Below, piece by piece: positions 48,372 through 59,369 of a stretch of 64,000 nucleotides of DNA (within the stretch, counting starts at the first letter, position 1; each line of letters starts with the position of its first letter). This DNA comes from Globisporangium splendens (taxonomy: Eukaryota > Oomycota > Peronosporomycetes > Pythiales > Pythiaceae). The notes below the pieces were generated by a model. The model made no database searches. It was not told where the DNA came from and saw only the letters and a list, made by a program, of their open reading frames with translations. The position numbers and the translations under genes are program-made. The stretch lies in the NCBI GenBank assembly GCA_006386115.1, contig VFIW01000028.1, forward strand, positions 186,001 to 250,000. Direction: 5' to 3'.

Positions 48372-51300
48372 GTGGGGTCACAGCAGCGGCTGGAGGCGAG
48401 CAGAAACACAGAATCAATATGAAGACGGCAGGCGCAGCTGCAAAGAAACGTGCTGGGACTTGTGTCTCGACACGTGATCGGAAAAAGCTGCAGAGGCAAA
48501 CTCAAAAACGTGTCAACGACAACGATGGAGATCGTCCAAAGCAAGTGAATGCTGACCTAGTGGATCCTGATTCAGGCGAAGCAGAGACGGAAGTACTTGC
48601 GTGCTACGACGAAAGAGGCATCGATGTTGACCGAGCGAATCCTGAAGAAGATGAAGCAAACCTTGAAGCAGGAACTACCGATATTATTGAAGAAATGAGC
48701 GATAATGCCGCACAGTCTCCATGTGAATGGCACTTTGACACTGGGTGCAACATTCATATTGTGGGTTGCAAGGATTACTTCACTACCTACCGTGACTTCC
48801 GCGAGGAAGAGAAATGCGAAGGAAGTTTGACTGGCTTTGTGAGGCAGGCGAACGTGACGGCGAAAGGAACGGGTCGCATCTTGTTGACGACGCGATGCGG
48901 AAGCAAGAACGGAGCGGGAAAAGATACTGTATTCTTCCTGGATGATGTGATGTTTGTTCCGCACGCTGCGTCCAACCTTTTGTCACCTGGTCTAGCGATC
49001 AGACAAGGGTTCGAGTTGGAGTTCGACAAATCGAGAAATGCGTTGCAGTTGTGGAAGAATGGCGAGCTTTGCGTAGAAGCCGAGCACGATGAAGAAAACG
49101 ACATTTGGCCGTTCACAGCGTACAACAATTTCCTCAATACGAACGTCGAGATCCCGCAGAAGAGTAGAGTGGTTGGATACACTCGTGCTGATGGTGTGGC
49201 TGACCTGCGAACGTGGCATACGCGTTTAGGCCATACTTGCCCGCAGTACCTGAAGATCATGGTGGATCGAGGGATGGTGGAGGGCATGCAACTGAAGAAG
49301 CGCGATAACATTTTTTGCGACGCTTGCCAGCTAGCCAAGCAGAGACGCAAGACGCATGCAAGAGAGATCGCGCATGACACCAAACACCCAAACGAGGTTG
49401 TGTATGCAGACCTCTTGAGCCCAGGACATCACAGCAAAGGAAATGTCAGCCAAATGCTGGTGATCATGGATGGGTATTCGCGCTTCCTGTCGATTTATCT
49501 GTTGAAATGCAAAGCAGATACGAATGCGCGAATGATGGACTACGTGAAATTGGTCGAGCGCCAAGCTGAACCTTTCAAGGTGAAACTCGTGGTGACCGAC
49601 AAAGGCACGGAGTTCGAGAATAAGGAGATCAAGCACTGGTATGCATCGCAGGGAATCGCACACCTGATAGTGGGACCGAGAGCACAGCAGCAGAATCCAG
49701 TTGAACGTGCAAATCAATCGATTTTGAAGATGATCAAGGTGCAGCTCAAACATTCTGGATTGCCTCCAGTACTGTGGACCGATGCAGCGACAAATGCGGT
49801 TTACATAAAGAACCGTGTATACACAAAGGGGACGAACGGCGTCACACCATGGGAAAAGTTCCACACCAAGCGCCCAGATTTGCATCATATTCGGACATTT
49901 GGAGCAATTGCGTACGCTCACGTGCCAAGATCAGAGCGCAGCAACAAACTCGATGACAATTGCGTTGTTGGGTACCTCTTGGGCTATGAGGAAGGTGTTA
50001 TTGGCTGCAAGATCTACTGTCCTGAGAGCAGAACAAGAAGGTTTGTCTCTGACGTTCAAGTGAACGAGAACATCCTCTATAAGGACAGGCACAAGTCAGA
50101 AGCGCAAAGCGAATTCGAGAGATGGTTCCAGCCTGACACTCCGATCGATGAGGAGGGGAACCTTGAGATTGAATCGAACGAAGAGTCAGACATCGACCAA
50201 GACGTTGAAAGCACCGTAAGCAATGATTCTATGTACGCGAACAAAAATGAAGGTCGTGCGTCCAGCGAACGATTCAGCAAATTGAAGATCGACAACATCA
50301 GAAGCGAAGACACCGCAGAAGACCACGATGAGCCTATGTGTGTCATTGGTGGAAGCGACAGAGCTGAAGATGATGCCGACAAAGTAACGATCGAATTCAC
50401 TACCGAAGATGTTGATGCAGAACCTGCAAATGTGGGCGATGACAGCGAGGGTAACGAGATCGCAAGCGAAATCAGAGTAGGCAATGAGATTGCTAGCTAC
50501 AATCAACATGAAAATGTTGGTCAAGAGACGTGTTTGAACATGTCTGAGAGTGAACATGATAGTGACAGTGATGGCGTTGGCTCAGAGAATAGTGACTCCG
50601 ACGGTGAACCGAGCGAATGGCAGTTCCTTGCTGCTGACGCAAATGCAAACCATTCCCTGATTGAACGCACTGAGTACGACGAAGCGGAAAGTGTGCAGGA
50701 AATCAACGATGAACTCCATTCGCGTGACAATGAATATGTCATGGAATCGCTCCAGAACGAATGTAACTACGAGTCCAAGCCTGTGGTGTACAACGATGGC
50801 GATGATGGGGATGATCCGTGGAGTGATGACAAAGACATTTGTGGTGAGTTTGAAGAGCAGAGCAGTATGAAAATCGAATTACCTGAAGTGGGCGAACACG
50901 CGTCATCGAGCGGCGCAGATGTGACACAAGGCCATAAGCGGCTGGATGCTGAAGTACGAGGGTGTGAGCCGATTTTGCCTGAAACGTCTACCACCTTGTC
51001 GATCGATACAAGAATGCACACGGATCAACATGGGCTAATGCCTACACAAATGATTGGAAGCAGAAGAAAGTTACCAGTCGAGTACGAAGAAGACGAACAC
51101 ACAAGACCAAAACGCAACGTGAAGCTCCCAAAAAAGTATGACGATTTCTTGATCTATTCAGCGCTGAATAGAAAGGAGAAATACACTGATCGATTGCGTC
51201 CACAAGACATTCGAGTTCCACGAAACTATCGCGAAGCTATGCGATCGCTGCAGATGATTGAATGGAAGCGAGCTATGGATGAGGAGATGAACGCACTCCG

Positions 51301-52777
51301 TGCCAAACAAGTCCTGGAGCCAATTGATCGTATTCCAGAGGAGAAACACGCAATTTCGTCACGATGGGTGTTGTCAGTGAAGACCGACAATGAAGGATAC
51401 ATCGAGAAGTACAAGGCACGTCTTGTTGCGAGGGGATTTAAGCAGATCATGGGTGTGGACTTCCACGAGACATTTTCGCCCGTTGCTCGAATCTCTTCCT
51501 TCCGGCTGCTCCTTGCACTGGCCACGCATCTGAACTTGAAATTGTGGCAAGCGGACATCAATACAGCATACCTGAACGCTGAACTTCATGAAGTACAGTA
51601 CCTACAAGGGATTGAAGGATTTCCTGGACCGAATGCGTACGTAGTACGAAAGGCGCTGTATGGCCTGCGCCAATCAGGTCGCGAGTGGAACTCGGAGATA
51701 AACAAATGGTTTGTCGAAAACAAGTTCAAGAGATGCAGAACTGAACCGTGTCTGTACGTGTTCGACATGGACGGCATTCTTGCACTCGTGTTGGTGTACG
51801 TCGATGACTTGATCTGCGCAACGAACTACGAAGCCTTCAAGACGGACCTTTTCAAGAAACTGGACAACAAGTACGGGATCAAAGACTTGGGAAAGCTGCA
51901 TCAATATCTAGCCATTCAAGTGGAACAGAACGAGAAATCGATCACAATCCACCAGGAACAATACGCGAAGACAATCCTCGAGCGGTTTGGTTTCGATAGC
52001 GGCTCGAACTCAACGCGGATCCCAATGGAAGCAACTGCGAAATACACAAGCAACACAAAGCCAAAGGAAGAAAGTGAAAGAGAGAAGTTCGCTTACAGGG
52101 AGGCAATTGGAGCCCTGATGTACCTCGTGACATGCACGCGACCAGACATGACGTATGCGGTCGGACAGCTCAGTCGTTTCGTGGAAAACCCTAGTGAGCA
52201 GCACGTCGGTGGCGTCAAGAAAATCCTCCGATACCTCATTGGCACCAAGCGCAAAGGAATCACGTACCACCGCGGCGAAACGATTGACTTGGGTATCCAT
52301 GTGCACGGGTTCGCTGATAGTGATTGGGCGGGCGACTTGGAGACGCGTAAGAGCACTACGGGCTTTGTTTTCACTCTGAGTGGAGGAGCAGTTTCCTGGA
52401 CGTCACGACGCCAGACGATTACTGCCCAGTCGACAGCAGAAGCTGAATATGTTGCTGCCTGTGAAGCATGTATGGAAGGCAAGACACTACTCAATCTGTT
52501 GCGAGAGATCAAACCAGATGAAGAGAGCGAGCTGATAATCGGAGTTGATAACCACAGTTCATACATCATGGCGACCGATCCAACGTTTAGCAGAAAGACG
52601 AGGCATATCGAGATGAAATGGCATTACGTCAGAGAGCAGGTCGAGAATGGACACGTGCGACTCTGGAAGGTAAAGAGTGCGGAGAACCCTGCAGATCTCT
52701 TTACGAAGCCGCTGCCGAAAGACAAATTGATCAAGCTCACAGCCATTATCGGGATGAACACACCTGAAACAGATTGA
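48350..52777 (+). CDS. Copia pol: protease, integrase, reverse transcriptase, RNase H
   Basis: 1475 codons, open throughout, first ATG at residue 24. Protease site WHFDTGCNIHIVG near 128; pre-integrase HHCC (WHTRLGHTCPQYL ... CDACQLAKQ) near 287-325. Integrase acids are Asp in VYADLLSPG (about 353), Asp in VVTDKGTEF (417) and Glu in NPVERANQ (452). An acidic, low-complexity spacer of about 350 residues follows (580-930), longer than usual. RT is EWKRAMDEEMNAL, KARLVARGFKQ, QADINTAYLNAEL, ALYGLRQSGREW, VLVYVDDLICAT. RNase H is GFADSDWAGDLETRKSTTGF, AEAEYVA, TRHIEMKWHYVRE. Order PR-IN-RT-RH is the copia order. How ribosomes reach this -1 frame is unclear: no X XXY YYZ heptamer is seen in the ~45-nt overlap window. 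Confidence 0.93.
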   Translation: MSKPITVSGVTAAAGGEQKHRINMKTAGAAAKKRAGTCVSTRDRKKLQRQTQKRVNDNDGDRPKQVNADLVDPDSGEAETEVLACYDERGIDVDRANPEEDEANLEAGTTDIIEEMSDNAAQSPCEWHFDTGCNIHIVGCKDYFTTYRDFREEEKCEGSLTGFVRQANVTAKGTGRILLTTRCGSKNGAGKDTVFFLDDVMFVPHAASNLLSPGLAIRQGFELEFDKSRNALQLWKNGELCVEAEHDEENDIWPFTAYNNFLNTNVEIPQKSRVVGYTRADGVADLRTWHTRLGHTCPQYLKIMVDRGMVEGMQLKKRDNIFCDACQLAKQRRKTHAREIAHDTKHPNEVVYADLLSPGHHSKGNVSQMLVIMDGYSRFLSIYLLKCKADTNARMMDYVKLVERQAEPFKVKLVVTDKGTEFENKEIKHWYASQGIAHLIVGPRAQQQNPVERANQSILKMIKVQLKHSGLPPVLWTDAATNAVYIKNRVYTKGTNGVTPWEKFHTKRPDLHHIRTFGAIAYAHVPRSERSNKLDDNCVVGYLLGYEEGVIGCKIYCPESRTRRFVSDVQVNENILYKDRHKSEAQSEFERWFQPDTPIDEEGNLEIESNEESDIDQDVESTVSNDSMYANKNEGRASSERFSKLKIDNIRSEDTAEDHDEPMCVIGGSDRAEDDADKVTIEFTTEDVDAEPANVGDDSEGNEIASEIRVGNEIASYNQHENVGQETCLNMSESEHDSDSDGVGSENSDSDGEPSEWQFLAADANANHSLIERTEYDEAESVQEINDELHSRDNEYVMESLQNECNYESKPVVYNDGDDGDDPWSDDKDICGEFEEQSSMKIELPEVGEHASSSGADVTQGHKRLDAEVRGCEPILPETSTTLSIDTRMHTDQHGLMPTQMIGSRRKLPVEYEEDEHTRPKRNVKLPKKYDDFLIYSALNRKEKYTDRLRPQDIRVPRNYREAMRSLQMIEWKRAMDEEMNALRAKQVLEPIDRIPEEKHAISSRWVLSVKTDNEGYIEKYKARLVARGFKQIMGVDFHETFSPVARISSFRLLLALATHLNLKLWQADINTAYLNAELHEVQYLQGIEGFPGPNAYVVRKALYGLRQSGREWNSEINKWFVENKFKRCRTEPCLYVFDMDGILALVLVYVDDLICATNYEAFKTDLFKKLDNKYGIKDLGKLHQYLAIQVEQNEKSITIHQEQYAKTILERFGFDSGSNSTRIPMEATAKYTSNTKPKEESEREKFAYREAIGALMYLVTCTRPDMTYAVGQLSRFVENPSEQHVGGVKKILRYLIGTKRKGITYHRGETIDLGIHVHGFADSDWAGDLETRKSTTGFVFTLSGGAVSWTSRRQTITAQSTAEAEYVAACEACMEGKTLLNLLREIKPDEESELIIGVDNHSSYIMATDPTFSRKTRHIEMKWHYVREQVENGHVRLWKVKSAENPADLFTKPLPKDKLIKLTAIIGMNTPETD

Positions 52778-52804
52778 GGTCCAAAGTATCTTTGGAGGGA
52801 AGAG

Positions 52805-53013
52805 TGACAGAATACCGGTTTTATGATCAGTATTTGGGAAAGGTCTCGGTAGTGCAATGGTATGGCAGTTGGTAGTAAACAGACTGGGCATGGTCTGCAT
52901 GCATGTGTAGTGAGCTCGTCACACAGGTGGCGAGCTCAGTCTCCAAGAACAAGTCTCTGTAACAAGTTGTATATCTTTTGGTGTAGCAACAGGGTGAGTG
53001 TGCGTTTACGACA
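52805..53013 (+). repeat. Copia 3' LTR (209 bp)
   Basis: Ends 40 bp before the start codon of gene G, in the same orientation, so its promoter could drive that gene. Flanked on the right by ACCAC. Confidence 0.93.
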
Positions 53014-53053
53014 ACCACGTGCGGCGCGCACAAACGAGAGCGAGAAAGGAGGC

Positions 53054-54474
53054 ATGATGGGGCACTTCGACCTGGCAGCGCAGCTCCGCGCGCAACTGAG
53101 CGCCCAGGCGATGCAGCAGCAGTTCGCTCCATGGCCAGCGCCGTTGCCGCTTGCTGAACCCGTGGACACCGTCGCTGGCGTCGACGGCGCTCAAGATACC
53201 ACCAGTTCCGACAGCTCAGACCATCAGAGTGCAAAGAAGCAAAAGACGACGACCACGCCCAAAACAAGCGACACAAGTGGGCGTCGTCGTAAGAAGCCGA
53301 CGTACTACGTGCGCAAGGTCGCTTTCAAAATGACTCGTGGCTTTTCTTATTGCTTTCTCAAAGGTCTCAGTATCGTGCTGATGTGTTCGTGCTCCGTAGG
53401 ATGAGATGAAAGAGCTGCAGCTGGAGATTGACGCGTTGCAAGCGCGACTCCAGACTCTGGAGGAGGCGAAGAGACTTGGGGTCAGTCCGAGTGAATTGGG
53501 TGATCTCAACAACACTGTTGACATGCATCTGCGAGATGTAGTCCACAGTCAGCAGCTCTCCATCGCGAGTGTCCAGTCGGTGCTGGGTGGTTACTTGGTA
53601 CGAGCATATTAGTCGCTCGTACCTTTTCTAATGTTGTATTTCTTGTCCGCTTAGCATTTATGTCTCTGTGCTTGATCTTTAGAACAAAACAGACCGACTC
53701 CCGCATGAATCGACCATCTGCCTCGGCAAAGACCGAGCAGAGCGCCATGCGACGCTATTGGCCATGAAAGACAAGAAGCTGGAGGATTCGTTGCGGTACC
53801 TGGCAGAGCGAACGAGGTTCTTGGATCCGATGATACCTCATGCAGAATCGTGTCGGTACATCGCGCCATCGGGAACGTATTGCTGCATGTGCCTCGACAT
53901 TACACATTTTGAAGGAGCCAAAAGTGCCAAGCAGGTGTTTGACGCCCTCATGTTTTACTTTTTCAACATGGAAATCAGTATCTCAGAAATAGTCGGTGAC
54001 CTCACGATTCGAGAAGACGACGGTGTGTGGCATGATGGCGTGTTCCAGAGCCGCATCGTGTCGAATGTGACCCAAGACGTCCAAGTTGAAATAAACTCGG
54101 CCATGTTCAGTGCGTTCTACGACCGGCACGACGAGTACGGCGGGGGGCGGCCGTTTGGCGTGATCGCGAGTGATTTCGTGAATGTCGATGAGTTGCACCC
54201 ATACCTCCCGACCAAACGGGTTCGTGAGGACGTTACTGCGCTGCTGACAGTCAGCTCGGAAACTCGCACGAAGATCAACGCGTACGGCGAGCAAGAAGAG
54301 GAGCTCGTGGTCGTTCTGACGCGATCGTGCTTACTTCGGTTGGATCATGGCGAGTTGTCATTACCGCCACACGTGGTTCAGCTGATGCGAGACAGTATTG
54401 GCAAGTGGGGGAACGCGATGCTCTTGAAAGCAAGAGAGATCGTATATTCACAAGTTCCAGGTTCGAGCCGATAA
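53054..54474 (+). CDS. Gene G: basic/coiled-coil tandem-family protein, clade 2
   Basis: Exons 53054-53317, 53400-53597 and 53683-54474 (about 417 aa); introns of 82 nt (GTCGCT...TAG) and 85 nt (GTACGA...TAG), phase 0. Two consecutive ATGs at 53054 and 53057; the start matches gene K by LRAQ...APWPA. Exon 1 ends GRRRKKPTYYVRK. Exon 2 begins DEMKELQLEIDALQARLQTL and ends SQQLSIASVQSVLGGYL. Exon 3: ICLGKDRAERHATLLAMKDK, LRYLAERTRFLDPMIPHAES, SAKQVFDALMFYFFNMEI, LTIREDD, FGVIASDFVNVDELHPY, RVREDVTALLTV, LLRLDHGE. The copia element lies 40 bp upstream and cuts the gene from its old upstream region. The first ~515 nt of exon 3 are nearly identical to gene K, the rest is not. Confidence 0.8.
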
Positions 54475-55100
54475 TTCAACCAATTTTCGCAGTAAACAGT
54501 ACCAGAATACTCTGCAAGAAGCTACTTGGGTGTGTGAGGTCAAGTCTTTCCCGTGGATATGCAAGGCGGTAAATAGTGATCTTGTACAACTCCACAATGT
54601 CGCCAGAGATCAGGGATCCAGAATTGAGGCTGTAGAATCCGCTCACTAGCCGTTATATACAGCAGTAAACAAGACTAATCTTAAAACAACGATCAAATTC
54701 GAAATATCTGATCACTCGAACTAGGCAAGTCACAGCGCATTCCACTTCCATCGCTGCTGCTGCAAAAAGCTCACATTAGAAACGCGATTTTCGCGGCAAG
54801 ATCGCGTTTTGGTTTCGTGTGGCGGGGGAAAGTCACATTAGAACCCTTCAATTAAATCACCTTCACAAAGTAGTACGTGGCGATGCTCAAAGGATCGATC
54901 ATCTGATCCATTATATAAGTTATTTAACATAAATTATGTATAAATGTATAATGAGCAGATACTGGATGCTCGACATGTTGAGGCAAAGTAGAAGCAAGCC
55001 GACACCTTGAGGCAAAGCCGAATTGGGAGTCGTGAGTGCTGGTCATTTCCCACATCGCGAAAGCAACACGAATTTGTCAACCTGGTGTCACCATTCCCAA
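54475..55100. other. G-H spacer with a small inverted repeat
   Basis: About 625 bp. AAACGCGAT at 54780-54788 and ATCGCGTTT at 54801-54809 form a perfect 9-bp inverted repeat with a 12-nt loop, between two CACATTAGAA direct repeats (about 54772 and 54835). No gene seen. The repeat could be a decayed small transposon or a transcript hairpin. Confidence 0.4.
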
Positions 55101-56576
55101 ATGCGCAATCAAGCGACTGTCATGAATGATGGCGCGCAATCGCTGCGTCAACACGGCGCGTTTGTGCGTGATTTTGCGTCGACAGAGGCGCGTAAACGCA
55201 CTGGCGATTCCAGTGGCACCACCAAGTTCCTTCTCCCCCGTCCAATCCTTTCAGCAGAAGGCACGTGCAGCACTGATAGCTACGAAAATAGCAAGTGTTC
55301 GCAGCAGCACGGTCCCGAAAATCCAAAGAAACCGAGACAGGAAGCAGCAGGAAAGCGGGCGAATGGCAACGCGGTAGCGCGGCGACAGAGGAAAGCGACG
55401 TACCACGTGCGCAAGGTTCGTGGAATATGACGTGTTGTCTTCGGTGAGATGCTCCTGACGCTCACTCCGATTATTATATAAAAATGCACGTTGGGTGGTT
55501 CTATAATAGGAAGAGAAGAGCAGCCTGCTGGCGGAGCTGAAGAGGTTGCAAGCTCAAGTGCAAACGCTTCAGAACCAAAAGTGCTGCGACCAAGCGACTC
55601 TAGACCATACCACCAGTGTTGCCAATCCGCTGTTGCGAGACGTCGTGCAAGAGCAAGAGTGCGCCATTGCGAGTGTTCAGTCCGTCGTCAGCGGCTACCT
55701 GGTAAGTGACACCTCGTCGTACTGAGTGCGACGCACTCGACTGACATGAGTCAATTTGTCCTGTGCACCTAGAGCAAACAGACCAGCCTTCCCTTTCAAG
55801 TGAACATCGCTCTGGGCAAAGATCCAAGCAAGCGTCATGCTACTCTTGTGGCGATCAAGGAGACTCAAATTCGGAACTCGCTGCGGTACCTCACGGAGCG
55901 GACTCGGTTTCTGGATCCAAGTGCACCGCACGCTGAATCCTCTCAGTGTGTGACCCCAAACGGAGGGTTTTGCTGGCGACGCCTCGACCGCACGGTCTTT
56001 GAGACCGCCAAGAGCACGCGGCAAGTGTTTGATGCGCTCATATTCTTTCTGCTCAACAAGGAGATCATTATCTCCGAGGTACTTGGAGACCTCACGCTCC
56101 GTGAAGACGACAGCGCGTGGCACCAAGGCGTGTTTCAGAGCCGCATCGTGTCGAACGTGACCCGTGACGTCCAGGTGGAAACGAATTCAGCCCTGTTTAG
56201 CGCGTTCTACGACCAGCACGACACGTGTGGGGGAGGTCGGCCGTTTGGCGTCATCACCACCGACTTCGTGAATGCTGATGAACTGTATCCATACTCCCCC
56301 ACTGAACGGGTACGTTCCGATGTCACAGCGGTCTCGACCATTACCTCAGAAGTCCGCACAGGAGTCAACTCAAGTGGTGAGGAGGAAGACGAGCTGGTGG
56401 TCGTCTTGACGAGAGTCTGTTTGCTCCAGCTGCACAATACCGAGTTGCAGTTGCCATCGTCTGTTATTCAAGAAATACGCGACAACATTGGTAAGTGGGG
56501 GGAACTAATGCTCACGACAGTGAAGGAGACCGTTTATCGCCAAGCTGCACACCAAGTAAAGCTGATGAAATCGTAG
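55101..56576 (+). CDS. Gene H: basic/coiled-coil tandem-family protein, clade 2
   Basis: Exons 55101-55415, 55510-55701 and 55773-56576 (about 436 aa); introns of 94 nt (GTTCGT...TAG) and 71 nt (GTAAGT...TAG), phase 0. The first ATG in the open frame is 55101; a second is at 55122. Exon 1 ends RRQRKATYHVRK. Exon 2 begins EEKSSLLAELKRLQAQVQTL and ends EQECAIASVQSVVSGYL. Exon 3: KQTSLPFQVNIALGKDPSKR, LRYLTERTRFLDPSAPHAES, STRQVFDALIFFLLNKEI, LTLREDDSAWHQGVFQSRIV, FGVITTDFVNADELYPY, ERVRSDVTAV, LVVVLTRVCLLQLHNTE, WGELMLTTVKETVY. Typical of clade 2 in having HAES and REDD in place of the clade 1 DPLKPH and RDDY motifs. Confidence 0.8.
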
Positions 56577-56879
56577 CTGCTAGAGGGAGGATTTGATTAT
56601 GTGGTAGGCTGGACGCACAGCAGGACGCATGCGGCGCTTGGACTATTCAGATATCAGAAATGGCAGCACAGATTCACAATGTCCACCTCCGGGGACAAAG
56701 TTGCATTTTTATCTTCGACAGCTACCGGCTTATTGGTATTCCACGGGCAAGTAGCTAGCAACGTCAAGTATTGTGGGTGAATGATCATCACTAGCTTTCA
56801 GATCGCTTCACGATATTTTGGACAAAGTGAGACCTGCACAGTAGCCCAAATACAACGAGCGCTTGTGCACTGGATATAG
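56577..56879. other. Spacer before the membrane-protein gene
   Basis: About 300 bp; may contain the gene H 3' end and a first exon of the downstream membrane-protein gene, whose open frame begins at a possible acceptor (TATAG at 56875-56879) without an ATG. Confidence 0.3.
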
Positions 56880-59180
56880 ATTTTCTATAGCAGATTTGCG
56901 GGTGTCACCACGGATGCGATCGATGTCTGGGCGTACAAACTTGACTCACTGTCGATTCCGACGAGAGCGCTCGCTGCACGCTTGAACGTGACGATGTATC
57001 CGCGATACGTGTTGTACCTGGAGACATGCAACGACACAATGCTGCCACTGGGGACGACGTTCGCAATGCTCGACGGCTTGATCTCGGCGGTTGTCAGGCA
57101 GTATTTTTCAGCATCGAATGGCTCTGCAGTCTTCCATTTTGTGACGAGATCACAACGGATCGATCGGCTGTACCACTTTCTCGTGAAGCCGTTTTCCATA
57201 CGCACGGGATTGCGAAGCCACAGCGTGCAATACTTTGCGCCGAGCATCGCCCACGATCAAGCCCACCTGCACATCTGTCATCCCCGCTCGTACCATTTCT
57301 CGCGATCTGATCGACCTATTCTGTGTAGCTTGCCAGTGCAATGGATGGGTGCGCACCCAAAGTTTGGCGCCTCGGTGCAGGTGCCGATATGGGAGCACCT
57401 CGCATTGCGCCTAGAGTCGTTGAAAACGCAATACCCAGAGCTCCAGCTAAACCTCACGATCATTACGTCTCGATTGATGCTCTGGAATAAATCCTGGGCG
57501 TAGCTCCCGGTCGTTCGGTACGCAGCCCAGACGCTCGAGATATCGACGTTTGTCCGTGGCCAAAAGTGCGTGACGGCAACAACAGATGAGGATCCAGAGA
57601 CCACGATTTTGGACTGTCCCACGGTGTTTGTCGACGACTACCGGTACGAGCGCGCTCTCGTCCTCAACGACGCCGAGGGGTGGTACACAAGCACGAGTTT
57701 GCTGCGTGGCGCCGGTCAGCTGTTTGTGTGGATCCGCGTCGTGTCGTTGGCGATCGGATGCTACGCTACCCGTGCTGCGGAGCTCAAATTCCATCGTGCA
57801 AAATGGTACACCAAGTTGTACTACACGGGCTCGGCACTGGCCAAGATCCCGAGCCACGTGATCATCTACGGCAACTGGCTGCCGATCGTGTGCTACGCAG
57901 TCGCGCATTTCATTGACGGAGCGTTGATCCATTTGATTAACAACACGGTCTGGTCAACGGTGAATGGCACCATCGACTTTCAACCAGTCAGGTACTTCAC
58001 GATCCCGTCGATCCAGATGCGGAATATCTGGCTCATCGCGCTGTACTTGAAACTCGCCACGGTCGCACACCAGAAGATCTCGCGTGCGCGCACAAGACGG
58101 TGGACCGTGCAGCATGGGATTCTCGGCATCCGCGGTATGCTTTTTGGATTACTGTCGTCACTTACAGTGTTTGGCTGTCTGCGAGCGCACCAGTTTCGGG
58201 ATTCCTCGGTTCTCGCGTTTCACTTGCTGCCCAGGTATCAGCCACTGTTGAGTGCCGAACTAGGGTTTGAGGTGAACAATGCGACCGAGTTTGGCTTTCG
58301 CTTTGACGTCAAGATGCTGTGTGTCGCCATGGCTGTGGTCACGCTCGCAGGTCTCGCTGTACACGTGCTGTTTATTATGCGCGGGTCATCAGCGAAGCCA
58401 AAGCCAATCGACACCTTCGCGCTGTCCTGTCACTCTTACTACGTACCTCACAGCGCCAAGACGCTCTGGCCAGAAGGATCCGCATTGGTGTATTGGCGCA
58501 TGAGATTGATCCTTCCGGGTGCACTCCGAACTGGCGGTAGCAACAGCGTCGCACCAGCGCCTCATCCCATGCAGCATCCGATCGCGGATCCAGAAAGAGC
58601 ACGAGATGAAGCTTCACTTGGCTCAGTTGTCAGCATACCGCCCCAGTGCCTATACTGTGGCTATTCACGTCGTGAGAAGAGACTTCAAAAAGCCCGCTGG
58701 CATATAATCCAGGGCTGCCCAGCCCGCAACAACCTCATCGACATGGATACGCGATCCCGCGCACACTGGTCCGCTGTTCGACTCGAGAACATCGCAATGC
58801 TCACGGACCCAGTCGTGCTGCTCAAGCTGTTCGTAATTGGACACCAGTTCTTCATCTACCGCTCTACCTTCATCCGTGAAAGCAGGAGGACACTTTTGCC
58901 ACCCTTAGCCCTGGGAGACGTCGATCTTCGCCCACCAGCGCCAGCGAGAGGCATCAACGAGGATGAGTGTCTTCCTCAGATGGACGCAATCGAAGTGGAC
59001 GATGAGACTGTACCAAGAAGCCGATTGTATCTCGTGCCCTACAAGCTGCGCGATGCGTTCACGAGCTTTACGCCCATACCCGAGTGCATTGACAAGGAGC
59101 TCTTCCTCATGCGCTACGAATTGATCGCGATGACGCACTCCGGGTCGTTGCCATGGACACTGCTCGTGAACTGCGGGTGA
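56880..59180 (+). pseudogene. Multi-span membrane protein gene with one in-frame TAG
   Basis: One frame is open from 56880 to the stop at 59178-59180 except for TAG at 57501-57503, after WNKSWA. Sequence on both sides of it reads like one protein (NLTIITSRLMLW ... LPVVRYAAQTLEISTFVRG), and the fragment at 62700-62960 covers the same point. Hydrophobic segments lie at LFVWIRVVSLAIGCYA, LPIVCYAVAHFIDGALIHLI, NIWLIALYLKLATVA, GMLFGLLSSLTVFGCL and LCVAMAVVTLAGLAVHVLFI, so at least five membrane spans are expected, with a soluble C-terminal part (CLYCGYSRREKRLQKARW, a possible single CxxC). No family with known function is recognised; it looks like the large oomycete-specific transmembrane families. 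A 5' exon with the start codon was not identified. It could be a recent pseudogene, or the segment after 57570 (536 codons) could be made alone. Confidence 0.6.
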
Positions 59181-59369
59181 TCCTTCTGATTAGGACATAG
59201 AAAGGGGGACCTCTGAGGACTAATGAATGAAGGTCCTCCTTGTATTGTTCCTGCCTGTGCGTCATCCTGGCGAGTCGCAGTTGACAACGATTGCGCACAA
59301 TTCCCAGCGGCTGCGGCTCAAGCGACATTACCTCACTTTGCTTCATCCGTACTCGGCCACAAGCGCACG

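Larger units (their letters stand above)
47294..53013 (+). mobile_element. Intact Ty1/copia retrotransposon
   Basis: Two 209-bp LTRs (47294-47502, 52805-53013) that look identical by eye, ending TGACAG...ACGACA, target duplication ACCAC on both sides (47289-47293, 53014-53018). The primer-binding site starts directly after the 5' LTR; purine tract TTTGGAGGGAAGAG at 52791-52804. Gag and pol frames are both open with all catalytic motifs. It is the youngest element in the window and may be autonomous. Confidence 0.95.
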
